A stretch of DNA of 64,000 nucleotides, taken from the NCBI GenBank assembly GCA_027494055.1, contig JAOSJO010000026.1:5094-69093 (forward strand), given 5' to 3'. Shown in pieces: positions 8,488 through 18,372 of this stretch (within the stretch, counting starts at the first letter, position 1; each line of letters begins with the position of its first letter). Source of the stretch: Anaerolineae bacterium (lineage in GTDB: Bacteria > Chloroflexota > Anaerolineae > Aggregatilineales > JAFGMM01). The position numbers and the translations under genes were made by a program. The notes below the pieces were generated by a model that made no database searches, had not been told where the DNA came from, and was given only the letters and a program-made list of their open reading frames with translations.

Positions 8488-10256
8488 ATGGAATTGAGAC
8501 AGTATCTCCGGCTTTTTCGCAGGTGGTTCTGGCTGGTCTTGCTGGCCGCGTTTCTTGGCGGCGGCGTTGCCTTCCTCGCCCGGAGCGGCCAGCCCTCCAC
8601 CTATCGCGCTGAGGCGACGCTCCTGATCGGCAACTACATCGACGAGCCGAACCCGACCACGGGCGTGATCACGCTCGGCGAGAAGCTGGCGCAGACTTAC
8701 GCCGTGATGGCAAAAACCTACACCGTGCTCAACGCGGCAGTCGAGGACGGCGTGAGCGACAGCTTCGACACGGATTCAGACACGCCCCGGAGGCCGCTGC
8801 CCGATCGATCACGCCGAGCGCGCTCGGCAATGCGCTTGAAGTGCGCATCATATCGGGGACATCGCTGCTGGTGCTGAGCGTGACCTATACCGACCCGGTC
8901 CTTGCGGCAGACATGGCGAATGCGGTCGCGCAGGCGCTGATCGCGAAAAGCCCGACGAACCTGACCCCCGAACAACAGGAGCAGCGCGACTCGGCGAATG
9001 CGGAGATCGAGGACCTCAAGGCGCAGATCCAGGCTGCGGACGCGGAACTCGCCGCCCTGGACCAGCAACTTGCGGAGGTGACGGTCGCGAACGCAGAACG
9101 GTTGGAGCTGATTCGCCAGCGCAACGCGCTGATCGAACAGAAGAACTCCGCGCTCTCGACCATCGCCGGCCTGCGCGGCACGATCACACAACTGGAACTG
9201 CGCGCCAACTCGCTGGATATTGTCGAGCCGGCGCGCATCCCAGGCGCGTCGAACAGCCCCAGCGTCCTGAACACAACGTTGCTGGGCGCGCTCGTGGGCG
9301 CGGCGCTGGCGGTGGGTGTGGCGCTGCTCGTGGAATACCTCGATGACACGCTCAAGACGCCGGAAGAGACCACGCAGGCGCTGGCGCTGCCCATCCTGGG
9401 GACGATTGTGCGGTTCGGCAAGCCGGATGAGGGCGTACACCAACCGCCTGGTCACACAGGCAGACCCAAGCTCGCCGGTGGCGGAGAGCTATCGCGCGCT
9501 GCGCACCAATCTGCTGTTCTCCACCAACAACGTGGTCAAACGCGCGTTTATCGTGACCAGCCCCGGACCCGAAGAGGGCAAGACGGTCACTACCGCCAAC
9601 CTCGCGGTGGTCATGGCGGCGTCGGGGCTGCGCGTGCTCCTGATCGACGCCGATCTGCGCCGCCCGAAGGTGCACCAGGTGTTCTCGTTGGAGAACCGCG
9701 TCGGTCTGACGACGCTGCTTTCCGCAAGCCCCGCGCGGACGGCGACGAACGCGGACGAGAATGAGGACTTCCGCCGGTGCCTTCAGGACACCGCCGTTCC
9801 TGGGCTGCGTGTCATCACCAGCGGCTTCATCCCTCGAACCCGACCGAAGTGCTGGGGTCCGCGCTGATGCAGCGCTGGTTCCAGGTGTTTCTCTCCTCAC
9901 AGAACGTTGATGTGGTCCTGTTCGACACGCCGCCGGCGTTGTTCATGGCCGACAGTTCGGTGCTGGCGGCGACGATCAACGTGCCGGTGGTGCTTGTTCT
10001 GGAGGCCGGCCGGACACGGCGCAGCGCCGCGCTCAGGGCGAAAGAGCAGTTCGCACAGCTTCACGTGGACGTGCGCGGCGTCATCCTGAACATGGTCAAG
10101 CCGGTCGAACACGGCTACGGCTATGGGTACGGGAACTACTACTACTATTATAGCTCCGACCTCGGCCCTCCGAGCCAGCGCACTGGCTTACGCCGGCTTT
10201 TCGCGCGGAACGGCAAGGCGGAAGGGCGCGAGGAAGAACAACACGCCTCACGCTGA
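8488..10256 (+). CDS. Polysaccharide biosynthesis tyrosine autokinase (Wzz-Wzc/CpsD type), frameshifted
   Basis: One gene of about 590 codons broken by three frame changes (about 8790-8840, 9430 and 9830). The N-terminal Wzz domain has a membrane segment (WFWLVLLAAFLGGGVAFLA), then a coiled coil rich in Glu/Gln/Ala, a second membrane segment (LLGALVGAALAVGVALLVEYL), and a cytoplasmic BY-kinase with Walker A SPGPEEGKTVTTANLA, Walker A' VLLIDADLRRP and Walker B DVVLFDTPPA. The C terminus carries a tyrosine cluster (YGYGYGNYYYYYSSD), the expected autophosphorylation tail. The family controls export and chain length of surface polysaccharide. AGGAG lies 12 bp before the ATG. Confidence 0.85.
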
Positions 10257-10583
10257 GGCCTCAGCACGCTGAGACCCCGGCCACTATGCTGACACCCGGA
10301 TTCCACCACACTGCTGTACGAACGTTGTTGCCGGTGGGGCAAGCTGTACGACAATCCTGAAGACGACCTGAGTTCCACGCGAAGAGGCGCAGCATTGCAG
10401 GGCCGCGTTTGTTGCTTGCGCACTAATACATATATCGATGATCTTCCATGATACTTAACATCGATTTAACTTTATTTTTACTTTCGTAAGGGGTTGCGTT
10501 TGCTGAAATTTTCGTTAAGATAGAATGTTGATACCCGCGATTGGACCAATCCCATCATGCGAGCGATCTTCTAGGAGGGGGTC
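10257..10583. other. AT-rich intergenic region before the dehydratase gene
   Basis: 327 bp without a gene. The stretch 10420-10545 is far richer in A+T than its surroundings and includes ATCGAT twice and TAGAAT (10521-10526) as a possible -10 box; no clear -35 was found. It probably holds the promoter for the gene at 10584. Confidence 0.4.
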
Positions 10584-12578
10584 TTGGCCGAGCGACACCA
10601 GTCCACCACATCGGCAGAGTGGGCCAGGGGTGACGGGAGGAAAGCCGACAGCGCCATGCACCTGAATCCGGCGTCAAGCGTCAGGTGGCGTCGCATCCGG
10701 CAGGTTGCGCTGGCTGCGATGGCCGACGCACTCATCACGGTGGTTGCCTATATGGCCGCGCTCTACGCGCGCGCCTTCCTCGCGCCATCTGCCTTCATCC
10801 TCGGCCTGGGCTTCACCATCTTTGCCGCCATGCTCATGCTGGTTTCGCTCTACGCCTTCGGGGTGTACCACCGCATCTGGTCGCAGACGAGCGGCCACGG
10901 CATCATCATCATCATCTATGCCGTTGCCGCTGCGACCGGCATGGTCACCCTGGTCGATTTGCTCATCACGCCGCGCCCGCTGCCGCTCAGCGTCATCGCC
11001 GTGGGGAGCGCGCTGGCGCTAAGCGGCTTTATCGCGGTGCGTTACCGGTCGCGCCTCCTCAGCGGGCTGCTGTGGCGCTGGCGGGCCGTGTGGCATCGCG
11101 AGTTCCCGCCGATGTCGACGCGCGTCCTGATCGTCGGCGCTGGCGAGTCGGGTCAGGCCATTGCGCGACGGCTCAAGCACCACGCCCCCACCGGCGAATC
11201 CTACAAGATCGTCGGGTTCATCGACGACGACCCGACTAAACACAACATGTATGTGGAGAACGCGCCGGTGCTGGGGGGTCACGACGACCTGCCTCTGATC
11301 GTCGAGAGCAAGCGCGTGGACCTGATCGTGATGGCAATCCACAACATCGATGGGCCGAAGTTCCGCCACATCCTGTCCCTGTGCGAGGGCACGAATGCGC
11401 GGATCAAAGTCGTCCCCGACATGTTCGCCTTGCTCAACGCCCAGAACGGCGCGCCCCTGCTGCGCGAGATCCAGCCGGAGGACTTCTTGGGACGGAAGCC
11501 GGTTGACCGTCACGAAGGGGTGGACCTGAGTCCGGTCACGGGCAAGCTGGTCCTGGTCACGGGCGCTGCCGGGTCTATCGGCGCGGAGCTGTGCCGCCAG
11601 CTTCTCACGTTCGACCCCACCGCCCTCATCATGCTGGACAACAACGAGAGCGGCCTTCACGATATGGTCACCGAATTGCGCGCCCGCCACCCGGATACCA
11701 TCGTGTGGCCGGTGCTCGCCGACATCGCGGAACGGGACACCATCGCCAAGGTCTTCCGCGACCACAAACCGCAGGTGGTCTTCCACGCCGCCGCCTACAA
11801 GCACGTGCCAATGCTGGAATACTATCCCGATCAGGCGGTGCGCGTGAACATCGGCGGCACCTGGAACGTCGCCGAGGCGGCGCGCGACTGCGGCGCGGAA
11901 CGGTTCGTCCTCATCTCGACCGACAAGGCGGTCAACCCGTCGAGCGTCATGGGCGCGAGCAAGCGCGCGTGCGAGCGCGTGATTATGGCGCTCGCGCAGC
12001 AGAACGGGCACCGCACGCTGTTCACCGCCGTCCGCTTTGGCAACGTCCTGGGCAGCCGGGGTAGCGTGGTGCCGACCTTCAACCGCCAGATCGAAAACGG
12101 CGGCCCGGTGACCGTGACCGACCCCGAAATGACGCGCTACTTCATGAGCACATCTGAGGCCGTCAACCTGGTCATCCACGCCGCCTGTCTCACCACGGGC
12201 GGCGACCTTTTCATGCTCAACATGGGCGAGGTCGTGCACATCCTGGAGATGGCCGAACGCATGATCCGGATGCGGGGCCTGCGGCCCTACAAGGACATCC
12301 CGATCAAGTTCATCGGCGTGCGCCCTGGCGAGAAGCTGTTCGAGGAACTGCGCAGCACGACCGAGCAAGAGGTCCCAACCGCCCATCCGAATATCCTCCG
12401 GCTGGTTGACGGCGAGAACGACCTCAAACCATCCGCCTATCTGGAGCAGGTGAGCCAGCTCTGCCGCGCCGACCTCAGCCAGAGCGCGGACGTGCAGCGG
12501 GACATCTTTGCGCTTGCCTGCCCCGGCAGCGCCGCGCGCGTGCGCCGGAACGGCGCGTTTGGAGTCGCGGCTGACTAG
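10584..12578 (+). CDS. Nucleoside-diphosphate-sugar 4,6-dehydratase, CapD/WbpM/PglF family
   Basis: 664 residues, the length of the membrane-bound members. Four N-terminal membrane helices (about residues 40-150) precede a CoA-binding-like Rossmann domain (VLIVGAGESGQAIARRL) and a C-terminal SDR domain (VLVTGAAGSIGAELCRQLL). The catalytic region reads STDKAVNPSSVMGASKRACE, with Met in place of the usual Tyr, as is normal for this subfamily. The predicted reaction is conversion of UDP-GlcNAc to the 4-keto-6-deoxy sugar for glycan synthesis. The TTG start has an excellent AGGAGGGGG site. It follows the tyrosine autokinase gene. Confidence 0.9.
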   Translation: MAERHQSTTSAEWARGDGRKADSAMHLNPASSVRWRRIRQVALAAMADALITVVAYMAALYARAFLAPSAFILGLGFTIFAAMLMLVSLYAFGVYHRIWSQTSGHGIIIIIYAVAAATGMVTLVDLLITPRPLPLSVIAVGSALALSGFIAVRYRSRLLSGLLWRWRAVWHREFPPMSTRVLIVGAGESGQAIARRLKHHAPTGESYKIVGFIDDDPTKHNMYVENAPVLGGHDDLPLIVESKRVDLIVMAIHNIDGPKFRHILSLCEGTNARIKVVPDMFALLNAQNGAPLLREIQPEDFLGRKPVDRHEGVDLSPVTGKLVLVTGAAGSIGAELCRQLLTFDPTALIMLDNNESGLHDMVTELRARHPDTIVWPVLADIAERDTIAKVFRDHKPQVVFHAAAYKHVPMLEYYPDQAVRVNIGGTWNVAEAARDCGAERFVLISTDKAVNPSSVMGASKRACERVIMALAQQNGHRTLFTAVRFGNVLGSRGSVVPTFNRQIENGGPVTVTDPEMTRYFMSTSEAVNLVIHAACLTTGGDLFMLNMGEVVHILEMAERMIRMRGLRPYKDIPIKFIGVRPGEKLFEELRSTTEQEVPTAHPNILRLVDGENDLKPSAYLEQVSQLCRADLSQSADVQRDIFALACPGSAARVRRNGAFGVAAD

Positions 12579-12601
12579 GGGGTTCTGGTCACCTTTTGGC
12601 T

Positions 12602-12682
12602 CCTGCGGCTGAAGTCGCGGGTTGATTCGTGTTCTTGCCCGCTATTTTCTGCGATTAGCCGACGACTTGAGTCGTCGGGTTA
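12602..12682. repeat. Paired GAAGTC-type palindromic repeats (REP-like)
   Basis: Two GC-rich palindromic units in inverted arrangement, GGCTGAAGTCGCGGGTT and AGCCGACGACTTGAGTCGTC, about 40 bp apart. Similar pairs occur at 16814-16895, about 20305-20385 and 28198-28307, always between genes. Confidence 0.7.
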
Positions 12683-12803
12683 CGAGAAGCACATTATCGC
12701 GTGATACCGGGCAGACAACGTGAGCAGACACGACGAGAGACCCCAAAGCCGGAAATATGTTACACTTACGCCCGTCCTTTAGACGATTGTTTACGAGCGT
12801 GTC

Positions 12804-14829
12804 ATGACGGAACTCGAAAGCCCGCCGCCGGCTACTGACCTGACCACGCCGCAAGCCTACAAGCGCCGCCGCAAGCACAAGTCACGGGGGCTGCGCCGCG
12901 TCAGGCGGTTTTTTCGGCGCATCAACTGGCTCATTGTCGTCGTTGTCGTCGTCGGCATCACCGCCGTCGCGGTGATGACCTTTCTTGTCCTCACCGCCGA
13001 CGCGACGAACCGGGTGTGGTCATCGTGGTCGAACCTGGGCCGCCTTCTGTCGGCGGTGCAGAGCAAGCCCGGCACCGCGCTAACCTTCAGCGACTTCGAG
13101 CGCCTTCAGTCCAGCCTCAAGGACATGACCGCGAGCCTGAATAACGCCACGGCGCGCGCGCAGGTGTTGCACCTGTTCACCGGCCTGAGCGAAGACCTGG
13201 ACGTCGGTCTCGACGCGCTCGACGCGGCGCACGAACTGGCGCTGAGCGCCAACGACCTCCTCACCGGGCTGGGCCCGACGCTGTTCTTCCTGTCGGGCGG
13301 CGAGGAAGGCGAAGCCGTGGTCACACAGGTTTCCTCCGGGGCGCGGCTCGTGGAACTGCTGCGTCTGGGCCGGGGCAGCTTCCTCAACGCCGACGCCCAT
13401 CTGGCGGAAGCCCAGGCCGCGCTGGAGCGCCTCGAAAGCCAGGGCGTGTCGCGCGACCTGCTGCTGCTCGTGGAGGATCTCAAGCGCTACCACGATCAGC
13501 TCGGCGCGATCAACCGCATCGTGTCGCAGGCCCCAGAGCTGCTCACCGTGGGGCTGGGCCTCGATGAGATGCAGAGCTACCTGGTGCTCTCGCAGAACAG
13601 CGACGAGCTACGCCCCTCCGGCGGCTACATCAGCACCTTTGGCTGGATGAACGTGCGCAATGCGCGCATCACGGGCTACAACTACAGCGCGACGACGGCC
13701 ACCAGCCCCAACCCGCCGCCCGCGACCGTGGTCGACCAGATCGAGGTGCCCGACTGGTGGATCCAGTACGGCGAGCCGATCTACGCGGCGTGGGACGGGA
13801 GCTGGTACGTGGACTTTCCCTCCACCGCGCAGATGTCGGCATGGTACTACAACAGCGGCGACAACCCGCAGTCCCCGGTCGATGGCGTCATGAGCGTGGA
13901 CCTCGTCGGGTTCGAGTACATCATCGGCGCGCTGGGCGCCGTCCAGATGCCAGGGTACAGCGCCCCCCATCACGGTGAATAACTTCCGCGACGTGATCTA
14001 CGAGGTCCGCGCGGAGGGCGAAGGCGACCTCCCCCACAAGCGCTTCCTGGCCGACCTCTACCGCCAGATACTCGCGGACTGGGAGAACATCGACCGCGAG
14101 CGCAGCGCCGACCTCCTTGGCGCTGTGATCCGCGCGCTGCAAGAAAAACACATCATGCTGTACTTCACCGACGACCAGCTCAACGAGGCGGTGAACAGCC
14201 TGGGGTGGTCGGGCGCGCAGACGCCGGGCGTGGCGCACGACTACCTCCTGGTGGCGGACGCCAACCTCGGCAACAAGTCGAACCGGTCGGTCATCCGCGA
14301 ACTGACTTACGATGTCGAGATCAAGGCCGACGGCGCGTTGCAGAGCCGCGCGACCGTCGCGTATGACTACCCTGCGACGCTCGCGGCCAACGACCCGGCG
14401 GTGAAGCCGGGGCATTACAACTTCATCGACTACGTGAACCTCATGCAGGTGTTCGTGCCGGTGGGCAGCCGGCTGACCGACACCAACAACCTGAGCTTCG
14501 CGCCGCACATCATCGCGAACGACGCGCACACGATCTTTGTCGTTCAGACCGAAGTCCAGTACAACAGCGGTGAGCGGTTCCAGTTCTACTACACCACGCC
14601 GCCGCTCGTGGAACGCTTCGGACCTTACAACCGCTACCGGCTGCTGCTCCAGAAGCAGCCCGGCATGATCGGCGGGGCAGCCAGCGTCCAGGTCAAGCTG
14701 CCGCCGGGCGCGAGGGTCGTCAACGCGTCGCCAGCGCCGGCGGCCAGCTACAGCCTTGACCAGCCGATCCTGGAGTTCCGTGTGGACCTCGTCACCGACC
14801 AGTGGATCGAAGTCATCTATACGGAGTGA
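12804..14829 (+). CDS. DUF4012 membrane-anchored protein (frameshifted)
   Basis: About 675 codons with one frame change at a run of six C near 13965. A basic cytoplasmic N terminus (KRRRKHKSRGLRRVRRFFRR) leads into one membrane helix (WLIVVVVVVGITAVAVMTFLVL), then a long helical region and the DUF4012 hallmark YLVLSQNSDELRPSGGYISTFG near residue 255. The C-terminal half is extracellular and beta-rich. DUF4012 proteins are common next to polysaccharide genes in Chloroflexota and Actinobacteria; their activity is not established. The neighbours support a role in the cell surface. Confidence 0.82.
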
Positions 14830-14854
14830 GCGCACGCATCCGACGCGGAGGTCC

Positions 14855-14884
14855 CCCGGCGGGCTGCGCCGGGCGGGTCGTTTT
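14855..14884 (+). terminator. Possible terminator after the DUF4012 gene
   Basis: Stem CCCGGCG/CGCCGGG with a 5-nt loop; four T follow after seven bases, so it is a weak intrinsic terminator. Confidence 0.45.
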
Positions 14885-14929
14885 GCTGCGCCTTATGAAT
14901 AATCTGCATCACGATATGGAGCAAGTCTG

Positions 14930-16681
14930 TTGAACACTTCCCTGCTGATCCCACCCTGCGGCGGCAAGCTCGTCGATCTGTGCACGCCGCCTGAAGACCT
15001 GGAAGCGTTGCGGGTCTACGCCAACACGCTCCCCTCGGTCGTGCTCTCGGAGCGGTCGATCTGCGATCTGGAACTGCTGGCGGTCGGGGCGTTCTCGCCG
15101 CTGGACCGGTTCATGGGGCGCGAAGACCACCAGCGCGTGCTGGACGAGACGCGCCTCGCCAACGGGCACCTGTTCCCGTTGCCCGTCACGCTGCCGGTTG
15201 ACGACGACGCCGACATCCACCTGGACCAGGAGATCGCGCTGCGCAACCGCAAGAACGAGCTGCTGGCGATCATGACGGTCGAGGAAATCTACACCTGGGA
15301 CCGCGACGAGGTGGCCCAAAAAGCCTTCGGTACCCTGGACCTGCGCCACCCCCTGGTCGCGGAGATGTACCGCTGGGGGGCGCGCAACATCTCCGGGCGG
15401 CTTCAGGTGCTGCAACTCCCCAGGCATTACGACTTCCAGGACCTGCGCCTCACGCCCGCGCAGACGCGCGCCCGGCTGGAGACGTTTGGCTTTGAGAACG
15501 TGGTCGCGTTCCAGACGCGCAACCCGCTGCACCGCGTGCACGAGGAACTGACCAAGCGCGCCACCGAGGAAGTGAACGGCGTGCTGCTCCTGCATCCGGT
15601 GGTCGGCATGACCAAGCCGGGCGACGTGGATCACTACACGCGCGTGCGCACCTACAAGGCGCTCACCGAGAACTACTACGACCCCGACCGCGTGCTGCTA
15701 GCGCTGCTGCCGCTGGCGATGCGCCTCGCCGGCCCGCGCGAGGCGCTCTGGCACGCGCTGATCCGGCGCAACTACGGCGCGAACCACCTCATCGTGGGGC
15801 GCGACCACGCCGGCCCTGGCAACGACTCGAAAGGCAAGCCGATCTACGGCCCCTACGACGCGCAGGAGATGGTCGCGCGGTACAGCGACGAGATCGGCGT
15901 GAAGATGGTCCCGTTCCGCATGTTGGTGTACCTGTCCGATGAGGACCGGTACGAGGAAGTCACGCGGATACCGGAAAACGCGGCGACGGCGTCCATCTCC
16001 GGGACGCAGGTGCGCGAGGATTACCTCAACAACGGGCGGCCCCTGCCAGACTGGTTCACGCGCCCGGAGGTCGCGGAAATCCTCTCGGAGACGTACCCGC
16101 CGCGCCGGCGACAGGGGGTGTGCATCTGGTTTACCGGCCTCAGCGGCTCAGGCAAATCGACCACCGCCGAGGTGCTGGCGGTGATGCTGCTGGAGCATGG
16201 CCGCCAGGTGAGCGTGCTCGACGGCGACGTGGTGCGCACGCACCTCTCCAGGGGTCTGGGCTTCAGCAAGGAAGACCGCGACATCAACATCCGGCGCATC
16301 GGGTTCGTCGCGTCGGAGATCGTCCGCCACGGCGGCACGGTGATCTGCGCCGCGATCAGCCCCTACCGCGCCACGCGCAACGACGTGCGCAACATGGTCG
16401 GCGCAGACAACTACGTGGAAGTTTTCGTGGACACCCCGCTTGAGGTGTGCGAGGCGCGCGACACCAAGGGCCTCTACGCCAAGGCGCGGCGCGGCGAGAT
16501 CACGGGCTTCACCGGCATCGACGACCCCTACGAGCCGCCGGAGCACGCCGAAGTGACGCTGGACACGGTGGAAGCCACGCCGGAGGAGAACGCGCGCCGC
16601 ATCATGGCCTATCTCGCGGCAAAGGGCTTCGTGCCCGCAGCCGAACCGGTCAGCGCGAACGGGCAGCGCGAACCGGCGTGA
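14930..16681 (+). CDS. sat: Bifunctional ATP sulfurylase / APS kinase
   Basis: 583 residues. The N-terminal two thirds are sulfate adenylyltransferase with QTRNPLHRVHE near residue 195 (the QxRNPxHxxHE ATP/sulfate site) and GRDHAGPG near 290. The last ~190 residues are adenylylsulfate kinase with P-loop GLSGSGKST, DGDVVRTHLS and the GLYAKARRGEI loop. Together they make PAPS from sulfate and ATP for sulfation or assimilation. The TTG start has GGAG eight bases upstream. No reductase or sulfotransferase is adjacent; the surrounding polysaccharide genes allow a role in sulfating glycans, which is inference. Confidence 0.95.
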   Translation: MNTSLLIPPCGGKLVDLCTPPEDLEALRVYANTLPSVVLSERSICDLELLAVGAFSPLDRFMGREDHQRVLDETRLANGHLFPLPVTLPVDDDADIHLDQEIALRNRKNELLAIMTVEEIYTWDRDEVAQKAFGTLDLRHPLVAEMYRWGARNISGRLQVLQLPRHYDFQDLRLTPAQTRARLETFGFENVVAFQTRNPLHRVHEELTKRATEEVNGVLLLHPVVGMTKPGDVDHYTRVRTYKALTENYYDPDRVLLALLPLAMRLAGPREALWHALIRRNYGANHLIVGRDHAGPGNDSKGKPIYGPYDAQEMVARYSDEIGVKMVPFRMLVYLSDEDRYEEVTRIPENAATASISGTQVREDYLNNGRPLPDWFTRPEVAEILSETYPPRRRQGVCIWFTGLSGSGKSTTAEVLAVMLLEHGRQVSVLDGDVVRTHLSRGLGFSKEDRDINIRRIGFVASEIVRHGGTVICAAISPYRATRNDVRNMVGADNYVEVFVDTPLEVCEARDTKGLYAKARRGEITGFTGIDDPYEPPEHAEVTLDTVEATPEENARRIMAYLAAKGFVPAAEPVSANGQREPA

Positions 16682-16813
16682 CGCCGGGCGCGTCGCCCTC
16701 CCTGGCCGCCTGCATCTGCCAATCGTCGGGGCGCTGCGTTGCGCCCCGACCGGTTTTGTGAGCCACGAACGGAGGCGCTACAATCGAGTCGAGCGGGGGC
16801 AGAGTTCTTCTCC

Positions 16814-16895
16814 AGCCCCGCGACTGAAGTCGCGGGCTGATTTCGTAGCGGTCATCGCGCTCGGCAACTGGCCGCCGACTTCAGTCGGTGGGCTA
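16814..16895. repeat. Paired GACTGAAGTC palindromic repeats (REP-like)
   Basis: Unit 1 CCCGCGACTGAAGTCGCGGG, a perfect palindrome save for the centre; unit 2 CCGACTTCAGTCGG about 35 bp on. Both lie immediately upstream of rfbH. Confidence 0.75.
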
Positions 16896-16911
16896 CGGAA
16901 AACGCAACCAC

Positions 16912-18233
16912 ATGGGAGAGGCCGAACAACTGCGCCAGGAGATTCTCAAGCTCGTCGCCGCCTATTACGAGGCGGCGTTCGCGCCTGAGCCGTTCGTGCC
17001 GGGCGAGACGCCGGTGCCGGTGTCGGGGCGGGTGTTCGACGCGGACGATCTGACGCACCTAGCCGACGCCACGCTGGACTTCTGGCTCACCGCCGGGCGC
17101 TACGCCGAGCAGTTCGAGCGTGAATTCGCGCGCGTCGTGGGCGTGCGGCACGCGACGCTGTGCAACTCCGGCTCGTCGGCCAACCTGCTCGCGCTCTCCG
17201 CGCTGACCGCGCAGGAGCTTGGCGCGCGGCGGCTCCAGCCGGGCGACGAGGTGATCACGGTCGCCGCCGGTTTCCCCACCACCGTGAACCCCATCGTGCA
17301 GAACGGCCTGACGCCGGTCTTTCTCGACATCGACCTGGGCACGTACAACATCGACATCAGCCGCCTGGAGGAGGCCGTCTCGCCGAAGACGCGCGCCATC
17401 ATGATCGCGCACACCCTCGGCAACCCCTTCGACCTGGGCGCGGTGACGGCGGTCGCCAAACGCCACAACCTGTGGCTGATCGAGGACAACTGCGACGCGC
17501 TCGGCGCGACGTATGACGGCCGGCTGACGGGCGCGTTCGGCGACCTGGCGACGGTGAGCTTCTACCCGGCGCACCACATCACCATGGGTGAGGGCGGCTG
17601 CGTGCTCACGAACCGGCCCAAGCTGAAGAAGCTGGTCGAGTCGTTCCGCGACTGGGGCGCGATTGCTGGTGCCTGCCCGGCAAGCAGAACACCTGCGGCA
17701 AGCGCTTCGAGTGGCAGCGCGGCGCGCTGCCCGCCGGCTACGACCACAAGTACATCTACTCGCGCATCGGCTACAACCTCAAGCTGACCGACATGCAGGC
17801 CGCGGTCGGCGTGGCGCAGCTCAAGAAGCTGCCCCGTTTCATCGCGGCGCGCAAGCGCAACTGGCGCTTCCTGCGCGAAGCGCTGGCCCCGCTGGAGGAT
17901 TTCTTCATCCTGCCGGAGCCAACCCCCCGGAGCGACCCAAGCTGGTTCGGCTTCCTGCTGACCGTGCGGCCCGAAGCGCCCTTCACGCGCAACGCCCTCA
18001 TCCGCCACCTGGAGGCGCACAAGGTCGACACGCGGCTGCTGTTCGGCGGCAACCTCACGCTCCAGCCGGCCTACCAGCACGTGCCATATCGCGTCGTCGG
18101 CCCCCTGACCAACACCGACATCGTCATGCACCGGACGTTCTGGGTCGGCGTGTACCCCGGTCTGACACAGGAGATGCTCGCCTACGTGGTCGAGACCCTG
18201 CACGACTTCTGCCGCAACTCCCACACCGCGTGA
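16912..18233 (+). CDS. rfbH: CDP-4-dehydro-6-deoxyglucose 3-dehydrase (E1), frameshifted
   Basis: About 440 codons with one lost G near 17660: GGGG where five are needed to read RDWGRDCWCLPG. The PLP fold of DegT/RfbH proteins is clear: GDEVITVAAGFPTTVNPIVQ, EDNCDALGA and FYPAHHITMGEGG, where His replaces the Schiff-base Lys, diagnostic for the 3-dehydrase. The cysteines in CWCLPGKQNTCGKRF match the iron-sulfur site of this enzyme. It makes the 3-deoxy step toward dideoxyhexoses of surface glycans, normally with the RfbI/E3 reductase, which is not nearby. The start is at ATG 16912 with only a weak ribosome site. Confidence 0.9.
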
Positions 18234-18302
18234 CGGCTGGCGCCCGTAGGGCCTGCGGTGGGCGTCCGTTTGTGAAAAACCCGCAAATTTCATCAGATTA
18301 AG

Positions 18303-18331
18303 TTGATCTATATCATCTTAAACTGTACAAT
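18303..18331 (+). promoter_or_regulatory. Sigma-70 promoter of the SH3-domain gene
   Basis: TTGATC, 17-bp spacer, TACAAT; start expected near 18338, 35 bp before the coding start. Confidence 0.75.
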
Positions 18332-18372
18332 AGTGGTTAACACCTATTTTCACCCAAAGAGGAACAGCCACT

